Source: Phallus indusiatus
Lineage: Eukaryota > Basidiomycota > Agaricomycetes > Phallales > Phallaceae
NCBI GenBank assembly: GCA_027605045.1
Contig: JAQFWX010000006.1
Span: 744,001-808,000 of the forward strand
Direction of reading: 5' to 3'
DNA: 64,000 nucleotides
Shown here: one piece after another, positions 36,753 through 49,000 of the stretch
Numbering within the stretch: the first letter of the stretch is position 1
How the letters are laid out: each line of letters begins with the position of its first letter
Notes under the pieces: generated by a model
Databases searched by the model: none
Told to the model about the DNA's origin: nothing
What the model saw: only the letters and a program-made list of their open reading frames with translations
Program-made: the position numbers and the translations under genes

Positions 36753-39700
36753 ATGTCAAGTTCTCTCCAGAGGCCGTCGCACATAGTGTCTCAGAGCCAC
36801 CTTCCGTCTATCAAGGACTTGAGCGTTCAATGGAATACGGCAAGTATTTAGTTATACGATGAGCTTGTCTATTTTGATTTTGATTTTTCATCTTACCCTC
36901 AACTAAATTCCTGATTTGCTTCACGGACCCGATCATTTCACTCGCTCTCCCGGTGAACATTTGTCGTTCTTAACGTCATGATATATATATAGCCCATTGA
37001 CGATGGGAACTTGGATTTGCCACCTATTAGAGAACCGCTTGTGAAAGAGTCCACTCAGATAAGTGAATCTGCTGGGGGTAATGGACATCCCACAAGGGCT
37101 ACTAGCAGTGACAAACCCAGCGCTGGGTGTTGGCCCAGTGAATTACCACCTCAAAGAGGTCCTACTCTAGTCTTTCCAGATGACGATGACGAGGAAGAGG
37201 GAGAACAGGAAGGGGATACGGAGGGAAAAGACAGTGGAAAGGATGACGGGGATGACGATGAACCCAGACAATGTCCTCCTTTAATGGAACAAACTCAGTC
37301 GGCTTCTCAACCGCGGCTGTTACCTCCCCCGGATTCTAGACCTATCCTCCGCTTGTCGCCCAAATCACTGGCAGAAGGTGGCCCGGAATTGGAGGCACAA
37401 CAGCACTCACTATTACACCAGTATCGTCTTCCGTCTTCATCCTCTACAGACGAACCCACTTCAGCACCACCTGCGTACGTATATCAGACGCCTACTGCAC
37501 CACAACCGAGTAGCGGACCTGTGCCGTTCTCGTATAACGTATTGAGGGCACAGCAGGGTGATCTGGTAAATGTCCGCACACCTTCTGCAAGGGCACAGGG
37601 CATATTACGACCAACTGCCATCATTGAGGACGAAGACGAAAGCCACAAGAGGTATAGATGTGACTGGCCTAACTGTGGGAAAAAGTACGATCGGCCGAGC
37701 TCGTTGGAGGTTCACAAGTATTCGCATACTAGGCAACAACGTATGTATTTGGTCCAGTTGATTGTTCTTCAGGAAATAATAATTGTTTACTTCTTTTTTC
37801 CTTGCTTTAGCTTTCCCATGTCCTGAATCAGATTGCTCCAGAGCGTTTAGCGTCAAGTCAAATATGCTGCGGCACTTCAGATCGCATCCGAAGAGGGCCG
37901 GTATGAGTGCAGCAGATGTTTCGGCTGCTAGTGCTAAGAAGGCTGCTACTATACACGCTGCTTTAGAGAGAGACACAGTTCAAATTCCCAAAGGGAAAGA
38001 GAAAGGGAAAGGGAAAGGGAAAGAGAAGGAGGTGGAACCAAATGGCGAGATGCAAAATAAAGCCAACAACAAAGCCAAATCTAGCGCGGTCACTTCTATT
38101 TCAAGTCGGAAACTTCCGATTTTGACATTAACTCCTGCACCCACTGCATTGCCATCGACATCGACAACTCATCCAGGAACACGTTCTCGTACCACGCTGG
38201 ATACTGAGTTGATTGCCAGTCTTTCGTTGTCTGTCGCTAACGTTTTAGAGGTGAACGCTTCTGAAGATTCTCGGGCTGTTTCACTTCCTATCCCAATTTC
38301 ACCGTCTGCTTCCCCGTCGCCTTCGCCTCTCCTTTCACCACAGTCAACGTGCTCGTCAGCGCCTACGTCGGCGTCGATTATGTCGATGAGCTTGCTCTCA
38401 CCTTCCTTCGCTTCAACTTCTGCACCAGCATCTGTTGCCTTCTCTCCTCCATCGGAGTTATTATCACCCCATTCGATATACTCTCCTAATTCACCGTACT
38501 CGGCGCAATCTCCTCATTCTCCTCCCGTGTCTACAGCTTCTGAAACCGAGAAAGATTCTCAAAAGGAATCAGAAGAGGGTTCAGAACCATCCTTGCATGC
38601 TATACCAGACTCTGAATATGAGACTAACCTCTCCACATCAAACGTTCCTATTGTAATATCGACCGCAGCGCCCGATCAAACAACGTCACACACTGTGTTA
38701 GCCCGTTCGCCGTCTCCAGAACGTCTTCAGTCGTCTTCATCGGCAGCTCGCTCACCCTCGCCTTGTTCTCCGCAGTTCCGAACACAAACGTTATATCCAG
38801 TTTCAGATACTCGTAGCTCTCCTCGTGAAGGCTTTCTGCCTTCTGCGTCACCTAATCATACTCGTGGAAAAGGGCTTATTGATACCCAGATAGTATTGGG
38901 TACCTCAAGACTGAACTCACCTCCACGTTCAATGTCTCCTGGATTGTCTTCATCAGTTCCGAAAGCACGTGGACCATTCCATCGGGCAGATAAACGGAAA
39001 AAAGCAGCTGTTGATAACAGTGATAACGATGCGGAACAAGATCATGGTAGCTTCCGAAGGACAGACAAACAAACTTCAATCTCTCATAAAGGAGTTTCCG
39101 AAAAACCACAGTCGGAATCAGCTACAATGAAGGAGAAAGTTTCGGAGGAAGGCTGTTGGCCGGCGCCGCCCAGACCCGCCGTCAGTTTTCAGAAAACCTT
39201 TGTTAGCACGATGCAACCAGAGTCAAGCGCGGCGAAGGATAAAGTTTCGGAGGAGGGCTGTTGGCCGGAGCCGCCCAGACCCGCTGTCAATTTTCAGAGA
39301 GCCTTTGTTGGCACGATGCAACCAGAGTCAAGTGCGATGAAGGAGAATGTTTCGAAGCAAGACCGTCGGCCAACGCCATCCAACCCCGTTGTCGATCCTC
39401 AGAGAGCCCTTGTTGGCATGATGCAAGCAGGGTCAGGTACAACGGTGAAGGAAGTTATAGGTCAAACTTCGCCTTTATTACCATCTGCGTCTAAGCCCGC
39501 TGGAGACGTCCATGAGGTTTCCGAGAATGCTTCGTCAGCTGAACCAAGTGTGATAACAAAGCCAAGCTTTCCATTACATTCCACTACCCCTGGATCTCGT
39601 TCGGCTTCTCCTGTGGAGATGTTTTCATTTCGAGTCCTGAAGGTGCATTCGTCTTCATCACATCATTCAAATAAACGAAGGAGAATAGAGAGTGGCATGA

Positions 39701-40455
39701 ATGACGATAGAGCCAAGAACTCGGCAGATCAAGATCATCGGTCGGCTATTGTTCCTCATGGAAGAGCGACAGACACAGATTGCGAGATTTGGCCACCTCC
39801 ACCTAAACCTACTAGGGACCTTCAGAACTTTCTCGTCAATAATCTGTCAACAGATTCCAGTTCTAGGACTAGCGACAGGAGCAAGTCACCATTTATCTCA
39901 GAATCGCATTCATTACATCATTTGAGCACAAAGGGAACATCAGTTAGTAATGCTGGTGACGACGGAGCGGGAGGAACTTCAGAGGGAACCTCCAGACCCT
40001 CTACGTCCAAACGAATTGATGATCGCTCAAGAGATGTTATTGAAACTCTTGCACAGCGATCGGCTTCGCCTGCCTCAAAAACTTCACATTTTGTACCTGT
40101 TTTTACAAAAAGACCACTCTCAACTTCTCATGTTCTTGAATCCGAAGCTCACTTGCGCTCAGTTCCCCATTCAGATGATGGAGAGTCGCAGCAAGACAAG
40201 GGTTTTTGGCCGAAAGACCCTGCCCCGCAAACAAGGGATTTCTTCAAAGCACGTTGGTTTGAGGACGAAGTTGAAGGTGAAGAGGATCCTGGTGGTGGTG
40301 GCGGTGGCGGAAACGAGATGGAAGTAGAGGAAGTTAATGAAGGCAAGAAACAAGCCGCCTTAGCCTTTGACCCCATGGGTAGGTCTTTCAGTCTTAAACC
40401 TGGTCTTGTGGAAGAGATAGAAAAACAAAAAGGATTAAAAAGGATGGAAACATGA
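36753..40455 (+). CDS. Large C2H2 zinc finger regulator with Trp-Pro repeats
   Basis: Three-exon model: 36753-36839, 36993-37740, 37811-40455; 3480 nt, 1159 residues. Exon 1 begins MSSSLQRPSHIVSQSHLPSIKDL and ends at a GC donor; only this splice keeps frame with LDLPPIREPL in exon 2. An acidic patch follows (DDDDEEEGEQEGD). Two C2H2 fingers sit near residues 245-300: CDWPNC-x12-HKYSH and CPESDC-x12-HFRSH, with the intron in the linker. A basic GKEKGKGKGKEKE tract comes next, then about 850 residues of Ser/Pro-rich sequence with a Trp-Pro motif found five times, three of them in tandem (39130-39444). A nuclear DNA-binding regulator is expected. The fingers sit near the N-terminus rather than at the end as in its two smaller paralogues. 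Targets are unknown. Confidence 0.85.
39130..39444 (+). repeat. Three tandem 105-bp coding repeats
   Basis: Units start at 39130, 39235 and 39340, each beginning AAGGA and encoding 35 residues with SEEGCWPxPPRPAV followed by a FQ-x-x-FV-x-x-MQPESSA pattern. Units 1 and 2 are close copies; unit 3 has diverged and has lost its Trp. Two further copies of the Trp-Pro motif occur downstream (around 39780 and 40205). Confidence 0.85.
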
Positions 40456-43400
40456 GCAATATTCATCCAATTGATTCAGGACTGAAGGACAAATGAGTTG
40501 CAAGTAGACCGTTGTTCACCCGTATGTACATCACTTTCTAGTACGGTGATACCTTTAGTAGGATCAATGATGAATTGAAGAGATAATAATTTAGATATCG
40601 ACGTATGTATTACCAGGCCAAAAAAGAGTAGATAATGAAGAAGGCCTGGAGTTACATGTTAGGCAGGATTGGGTCTAGTTCAATAAGCTCAAGTTTATTT
40701 TTATTAATAACTCATACTTGATTTGATTCTGGATACAGTTGTCAATCTACGTTGCAGTGATTGCGGGAAAAATAAAAAGGTTTCAAGATTAATTGTTTAG
40801 TCTCTGAATACGAATGGAACTGGATTCCTTCAACTGATCCCGTTGACCTGACTGAGCATGGAAACCAGACCTTCGTCTTCATAGCTGCTTGTAATATTCG
40901 TTGGAAGGGAAATTTCATTATAGACAGTGAGTATTATACTTTTTTTGTATTATACTAGCATTGTCAAGATAGGTTTCGCTGCCCCAGGTCACCCACCACG
41001 CGTGATTCACCAGCTGTCCGTGAATGCTGGACTATGTCCAAACACATTACAGACTTTAGGTTTCGCTGTTTTCGAGGATGCCAAGGTTTGAATATTATCC
41101 GATCTGAATTATGAGAAGAAATCAATACTCTGCTCATAACTTCCAACCCCTTGAAGATCGGTTATTTATGTTTTTATGGTACGTCTCCAAGATTCCCTCT
41201 TATAGTATCGGTTAACAATACGGCCTCCATAAATGTCGGGATTCATCGGCTGGTGCAACAGGTAACCGTAAGACTCCGTTTCTAATTTTTTCCAAATTAA
41301 TATGAATTCCCGGTATAAAGTGCCATTCGGTCCGATCGATGGGACAAATCTGTAGAGAAAGAAATGTTCAAAAGATACGAGCTCGCGAGATGAGCTTGAA
41401 GCTCAACCCCCCCATGATTCGTCATGAAATAACACCGCAGTAAATTATGATGGAGACGGCTAGCTTGAAGGAGTCATAGGCGGAGTTGAGGGAAAGCTGG
41501 ATTTTTGATTTGTGAAAAGAGGATCAAGTTGGCTGAGATGGGAAGACCTTTGCAGCTCAAGTCGATTTCCAATCGCATTGAACACTGCTTTTATGTAAAA
41601 ACCCGGCTTCAAGTGGACCCAAATTATGATGAATTTACATAAAGATAGCAGAATGTTTTGTAATTTATGGAAAAGATTTTGACGTCTTGTGTTATTCGTC
41701 TGCGTCTTGCGTATATGCCAGCTCGAAGGAATCGTTTTTCCTAGTTGCCGGATTATTCGCGAATTCTCGAGATGTGTCCGTTGTTACACTCGAGAAGCAT
41801 CATTAAGGAACTTGATAAAAAGAAAGAAAGCAAAAACAAAAAACAAAGAAGGAGAGAACCAAAAGTTAGCCTAGAGTGGAGCCAAGCGTGATTCATTGGA
41901 TCACTTCCGTCCTTCATCGAGAAGAAATTTGAAGCAACCGTAATAAATTCCAAAAGTTGAGGAAGCCAGTTGTCCAGGAACATTTGTACCTCCCTAAAAC
42001 AGGCACATATGTCAGTCTTTGATTGCTGCATCCGGAGATTTAAAAGCCCATATCACTGGGATGGACACCCGGAACCAACGAAGATCATAGGAACAGCATG
42101 ACTTATACCAAATATTTATAGTAATAGTCATCTTTGGTCCAAGATTGATTGGTTGTATCAGCTGAGATTTGACTCAGAACTTATCATAGTGAACTTAAAC
42201 ATACATTCTTTTGTTAGTGCACGACTCAAGCCGCTACCAGTTCAAATCGAGCATCAGACTTACATGTTTGCATGCTTGAAGGTTTGGGGTACACACGAAG
42301 CGACCGACACTATGTGTCATGATCATAGGGGTGTTTGAAGATGTTTTATGGTTGATGGTTACTAGTGGTTACAAAAAATTTTGATATCCTTATCGTTGAT
42401 CTTCTTGAGAAAACCCTCGACACCCGCATTAGAGACATTTGGCACACTATCACAGTGTGTAGCCGCGGCCGAGACGTCACTCGGCTTTACATCCACCGTA
42501 TTTCAAGCCACAGGCTCTTTTTTTTCTTAAGGGGATCGAGGGAATCAATCACAGCATTTTATCAATTGCATATATGCGGGAAGGTTTCCCCTTGAGATGT
42601 TGCGCCATAAATACCATGTGAGCATGAATTGAATTCTTTCTGATACCTAATTATTTACTCAATTATATTCTACAAAAAAAAAGGAGTTGATGTGATGTCT
42701 TCAAAATAGAAGTATGGAAGCCTTCTAATTATCACTTGATGTTGATACATACTACTTACTGTTCTCAAACCGCCTTGGATATTGATGACATGTTAGTCCC
42801 GAGCGCAGGAATGAACGATTTGAATAATGAAAAACTACAATGAAACATGTCTATCAACCATCAACTGATATATAATAAAAGCCTTTCCACGACGATGAGT
42901 GTCTGACTTTAATTGGTCATCTGGTAGCTTCTGCTGGGCAAACCTCGCGGCAATCAAATTCAAGGTGAAGTACATAAATACCCCGGAGGGTATTTAAAAG
43001 ACGTTTAATCTTATGTATATACCCTTGTTAAAACTCAAGATCTATACTTGTATAACGTTGATTACAGGGTTACTGCATACCGAAACATCGATACCCAACC
43101 GGAAGAAGATCTAGTTGTTGATGTTTTAATAAAAGATGACAGCACTCGTTTCCCAATTAAAATTGAGTTTATAACACCCTGAATTTTGCATCGCTTCATT
43201 TACTATTTTGAAATACCTAAATTTTTATTTTTATCGTGAATTTAGACAGACCAACTTTCTAATGATATAGAAGAGCTTGAGCCATTATCGACGCTGATTC
43301 GAAATATTCAGCCTGATCCAAATATATTAATGATGATAGAGGCATTATTACAAGGCTTTGATCAGAAACATAGCTGAGTTGACTGCAGCAACATTGTTTT

Positions 43401-45064
43401 TCGAGCCATTCTATCGTGCGATAATTTTAGACTCAACTTGAAGGTGTCATTATATAGCTGCTTATTATGTGGCGAAATCATCAAGATGAAAGTTGCCTCG
43501 GAAAGAAATCAAGATGCGACTTACCTCAGTAAGATCTGATCGAACGGAAATTGAGATGGGACGTCGATTATTCGATTGTTAGTACGTACATACTGGCTTT
43601 AGATTTCTTGGTATGCAAAATAAGGAGGATTTAATTTGCTAAGGGGACACTTTTTAAGGAGAATCATTATCGGTTAGTGTTCCACGACATCAATTAGTGT
43701 GTTGATAAAAATAAACGAGGGTCCGGAGTCCCACGAGAGCATTGTGAATCTGAGGACAAGGTACCGCCCAGCTGACAGGATTTACGATCAAGACGCGAGT
43801 CCAACTATGACAACCGGGTGATACGCAGTATATCAACCGTGCCATACGGAGGTGTAGATCAACGCACTGTTAACGGGATATGTCTTCTTGTAAGGGGAGA
43901 TGCCCTAACCTAGACATAATATCAATTTAAATTATCGTTCCCTGCTGAAAATCCGAGGCAAGGCGATTCACAGCTCGATCAACCAAGATTGAGAAGATGT
44001 AATGACAGACCAAATACACGATCAATTTTGCAATGTACACTGGTCAAGAAGTTGATTTTGTTATTGTGACCGTGTTCTACTACAGGCCATCAGACTGCCT
44101 GATCAAATAAAGGATCCGTCTCAAGAGCTACGAAGACTTGGGTATAGAATGCTCAAAGAAGAACAGCAATCGCAAAAATTGATGATCTTTAACGCGTTGA
44201 AGTAGTGGAAATATGAAATGCCGCCACAATACCACGTGGAAGAGACTTGCACGGACAAAACGGCATGTATGCGATTCGCGCTCGGAAGATGTAGCGGGTA
44301 TAAAAACCATGACACGGCGAATTGTCGGAGTGCCGTAAAATTTGCAAGGACAGGAAATAATTGTCTTTGACTTAAGTACTAATATTCTGTGTTCTTTATT
44401 TAACTCAATCATAACATGAGTTGCTCACAATGTAAATATGCTACATTGACAATACCATGGATTTCCAAACCTCGGATGCGGGCGATGACACTGAGACCGA
44501 TGTTTTACGACAAATTTCGAGATATCTGTGGCAACTACATATCACTTGTATATCAAAAGTAAGGGTCAGTAACAGTGCTCAAAATCAAATATTGTTCTGT
44601 ACGCTGAAATTAAATCGGGCTGCTCCGTTAAACTGATTTTGAAATTCGTAATTGATTAAGCTTCAGTTCAATGACGACTTGCCGCCGCACGCAAGGATAA
44701 CCACTGCACTTCAATACGCTTTGCTAATGACGTTGTAGGTTCTCGGTGAAAAATTCTCTCCATCAATGAATACTATTAGTCAAAATGACTCAGAAGGCAA
44801 CGAACTACGTAAATGTCTCTATAAGAAAATGTAATACAATAGGGTATCAAAAGGCCACGATACATAGTTTTGATGCGTATATACAATGATGGATTAGAGG
44901 AAGAAAATAGGTGAATAACTTAGCCAGATTAAATACGATTCATTGACCATTATACATATCTTTACTCCATTAGGAACACACAATTACATTCCGGTCCTTT
45001 GTAATGTAACTGAACTTTGAACCGTTCTGGATGTGTTTGTCCTCGGCTTTTTTTCCTACCATAT
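40456..45064. other. 4.6-kb gene-poor interval
   Basis: No intact gene recognised. AT-rich. Two short coding-like patches on the plus strand lie at about 43086-43182 (LVVDVLIKDDSTRFPIKIEF) and 43246-43377 (SNDIEELEPLSTLIRN), without a splice that joins them. Confidence 0.5.
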
Positions 45065-46095
45065 TTATGAGTAATAGCCGGTGCTTCTGGTTGGTGGATG
45101 TGAAAATGATCCTCCCGACGAACCCAAACTTTCCTGGCCGGCAGATGTCCAGGCACCTCTTTGGTCGGCTTGATGAGGCTCGGAAGGAGGAAAAGAGCCC
45201 AATTCTTGCCCATTTGGACCGAGATCCGACCTTTCGTGAGATCTCCAATGTCGTAGCATGTTTGATTTCACATTGAAAGTACGCGCGCAGCCCGGCCATT
45301 CACAAGTATATGCTGTACAAAGTTTGTTAGCCAGATAAGGCGACCTAATTAATTGCTCAATGGCTTACGTTGTGCTCCAGTATGGGTTCGAATATGTACC
45401 TTAGTCATGAACCAAGAGTAAGCCTCAACTGAGAATCCAAATCAGTAAACGACAAGGGATGGTCTTACCTGTAAACTACTGGGTCTATCGAAACGTTTCC
45501 CGCAATAATCACATTTATACCGTTTGTCAGGATCAAAATCCTCCGGAGGTATGTAAGTGGACGAGAGTTTCGACTAATTAATGTCCTAAATAATGTTACG
45601 TTTATTATCAATGACGACATACCGATGCAGGGGTTGGTAGGGTCCGGTCTCCCGTCCTGTTCGTGGAACTAGAGCCTCCGTGTCTGTTGTCTGATACCGA
45701 ATAGCCCGCGTGTGGACCCGAAAGGCTTGAACTACGAGCACGTAGATGTGACGAAGAATCATAATATGATGGCCCGTCCGCGTGTCCACGGCCGGACAAT
45801 GGTGGAAGGTTTACTGTGTGTTGCGACTTTCGATGCGTATTGTAAGCGCCGACACTGGACGTATGATACATTGAATTTTTCACCTTTGGATTCCGTCCGT
45901 AACCCTGAGCCGAGCTAGGAGGCATTTGCTGAGATTCTTCTAACGCTGGAACAAAGCGTTGTTTTAGGAAGACTACTAATAGACAAAAAGTGCAGAAGAC
46001 TCGCCTCTAAAGAGATCTCGAATCGGGGGTAATCGTCTATCCTCCGACGAACGACCTTCATCCTTTGAACTCGAATAATGGCTTTGCTGAGACAT
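45065..46095 (-). CDS. Two-finger C2H2 zinc finger protein
   Basis: Five-exon model: 46095-46005, 45945-45623, 45573-45469, 45399-45369, 45312-45065; 798 nt, 265 residues. The N-terminus MSQQSHYSSSKDEGRSSED runs into RRLPPIRDLFRALEESQQ, the same motif as in the genes at 11.3-11.8 and 36.8-40.5 kb. The fingers are CDYC-x12-HIRTH and CEWPGC-x12-HWRSH with the linker TGAQPYT. Intron positions inside finger 1 and in the linker match the small paralogue. The first intron uses a GC donor (G|GCGAGT), supported by frame. The C-terminus after the fingers is Ser/Gly/Pro-rich. A nuclear DNA-binding regulator is expected; no target can be named. Confidence 0.86.
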
Positions 46096-49000
46096 TAATA
46101 AAATCAAATAAACGAAGGTGATTGTGTGGCAAGGGATCCGAGCTTTATGTCTTGGATATAAATTAGTAGATGGTGTTGACAGTCTACGTCAGATGGCAAG
46201 AGGATGGAGAATGAAGAAAGATTGACAAATAGTTAAATGATTGATTGTTGTAGTGTCGTACTTCGAGCAGGTGTCAAACATAAAACAAGCGGCGGATCCA
46301 CGGCTTGCTGACGGTAGTTAGAAATCCCTGACTCGAGCCAGAATTTAGTTCCAGACGTCCTCGGTACTCAGTCCTTTTATATACTCTGGTTATTTTCTTC
46401 CTAATTTTGACGAAATGGCAAGAATAGTTAAATCCCTTTTTTTTAGTGGCCAGCACTGTATAAGTGATGATAGAACGGGTTGCGTTGCGAGGAAAAGGCA
46501 TTTTCATGCTTGTCTGAGGAGGGATGTAACACGAGTCATCGCCTTATTGTGGATGCCATTTTGAAATGGATTTGATGAGTATTGATATGTGTTGATCAGT
46601 CGATAACCTGCGTAAGCGGATCGGGGTGGAAATCGTATGGCTCTTCTTATATATATCCTACGAAGTGTTTCGACAGCATGCCATCGCAATGGTGCATATG
46701 TCTGAAACCTATAAATGTAATGCGTTTCAATCTGTTGCGATGTAAGGACAAGATTGACGGTTCTTGGTACTCACAAAGTCTGATTTTGTGACCACCTATT
46801 TGAAGACAGATTATACTCCTGAATTGAGAACATATCTCTCGGTTAGCGTAACGGTACAAGACCCCTAGTTCAGGGTTTGAAAGAAATACAAGGGCAAAGT
46901 CGTACATAGCTTGATTTCCCAAATAGCGTCAGGACCACCGGAGGTTCCAAGAGACGAGATCAGGCTATTACGAAGCCCTCGGCAACCTAAATATACGTGA
47001 GAGGCCTAAAATTAGCAAAAGACCGAATAGCCCATTAGGTTTGCCTCGCCATGGGTTAGCTTTAATTGCTGCTCTACAGATGTGCATGGCGTGAATCAAA
47101 GGTTTCGTAGACCAGTGCTTGTGTTCAAAAATATTCCGAAACGGGCGGCATGCGTGACCATCAATTTCATTTGCCTGACATATCAACTATCCGGAGTCTC
47201 GGATGCCGTGTGCCACGTGAAGAGAGCAATCATTCAGCGGATCAAAGAAATAACCTGATACTACATAGCAACGAGCTTCCGTTCGTTCCTTTAACAGCCT
47301 ACTACAAATTCACTTGGGTCTGTCTGGGATAAGGTCCGAGCTGATTCTCAAGCTTGGCCTTTCGATAAACTGATTCTGGGCAATTTGATTTTGTCGTGGC
47401 CAATTGAATTAGAGAACGACGCATTTAGCCCTGTCGTTGATTTTCAATTGAATAGTACACCCTATCTTGTAATGCAATGCTTTCTACATAAGCATATATA
47501 AAGTAATAGAGAGAAAGTATCTCCGCTGTACAGTGGATAAACACACATGGAACAAGGTTGGTCTTTTTAATCATATATATGAATTGAGGGCATATCTGGG
47601 ACCCTACAGAATTTAAGAGTGCCGTATATCCTTGAGAGACCCGAGTCTCTCCGATGGCCATGCGTCATGCATCATGCCTGGTTATACACAAAAGTTCCAG
47701 CCATGAAAACAAGGTAACACAAGCAAGTTCAAATGTAAAATCTGATAATAAGATCGTACGCTCTCTCCGATAAAACAGCTTCGTTTTAACTCCTCAAAAC
47801 TAGTTACATCATTGATGCGGTTGTTCTGAGTTGAGCGATTTCGGCCGCCAGAGTCCGCAGTATTAAAACACCCTTCGGTCATTTTGAGCTTGAATACGTT
47901 GGTCTTCATTCTTTTCATGAAGCACGTCCCAATTTTCAGCTCAGGTGTCGTCATAAAGAGACTTGAAAGAGCTTTTATCAAAATGATGATGGCGTTTTGT
48001 CAGTGGGTGGCCTCAATCGATAAAACTCGAACACGGCGTTCCTTCCGACTGTTGATTCATTTCCTTTTGACTTGACTTAACTTGTAATGTATCAATCGCT
48101 AGCTGTACCACTTTTTGATCAACAGTCGGGGCACTGTGCTCCTATGTTCAATCATCATTGAAGGCTGTGCTGTACTGGCGGAGTGGCCCGACTAGGACTC
48201 GGAGCTGATTATGATCAATCAGATAGTTGTCAGGGGCAATTCACCAAGGTTATGTTCTGTAATATCGCCCTTCTCAATCGTCCTTGGAACGTTTCGAAAT
48301 ATCATGTTCCTGACCCGTTCTCGCTCAAACAGGTGCCACCATTGGGTGTAGATTTGTTTAGCAATAAAATAAACAAGGGGTCATTTGCAGTTTGATACCT
48401 ATATGATTTCACATAAATCTCGGCGAAGGAGTATGTTTTGGTTACTGCGATTTGATTGAAAATTATGATCGTTGAATATAAAATCTGATATTCGGAGTTT
48501 GCCGATCTACCCCGGACCAAAAATGGCAAGAGATGTCACGCAGCGTGATTGCAGATTTGCAGCTGAGCTCTAAACAAACGAGTACGTACTTCTGTCCTTC
48601 TATCAACTAGAATAATCATAGAAGCTCAAAACCAATCCTTCAACTCTTCTTCGGATTGATGCCTTTTTTTCAGTGATATGATGCAGCATTCCAAAAACTT
48701 TGTTTGAGCGCTAAAAATACCCGTTCAACTCTGGAGTCTCACCGACGCCGTTAAACCGTTTTCGTTACATCTTCAAGTTCCCATTTCCCGGAGGTTTCTC
48801 ACTAACATGACCGGAAACTCGACATCAATTTGTATTTAGAATTTCTGAGCGGAATGCGATGCGCTCAATAACCGTTCGCCGGGAACCGCGTGGCCGCCAG
48901 CCATGGCTCATGAAATACTGTCATGATCCTTGTCTTTCCTGACATTTTTATGGCCCATCAAACACTATGGACCACATCTTCAATTTCTCTGGTAGTTGCC

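Noticed and set aside
46811..46910. tRNA-like stretch with GGTTAGCGTAACGGT
   Set aside because: No proper B box or acceptor stem pairing could be found; no tRNA elsewhere in the window either.
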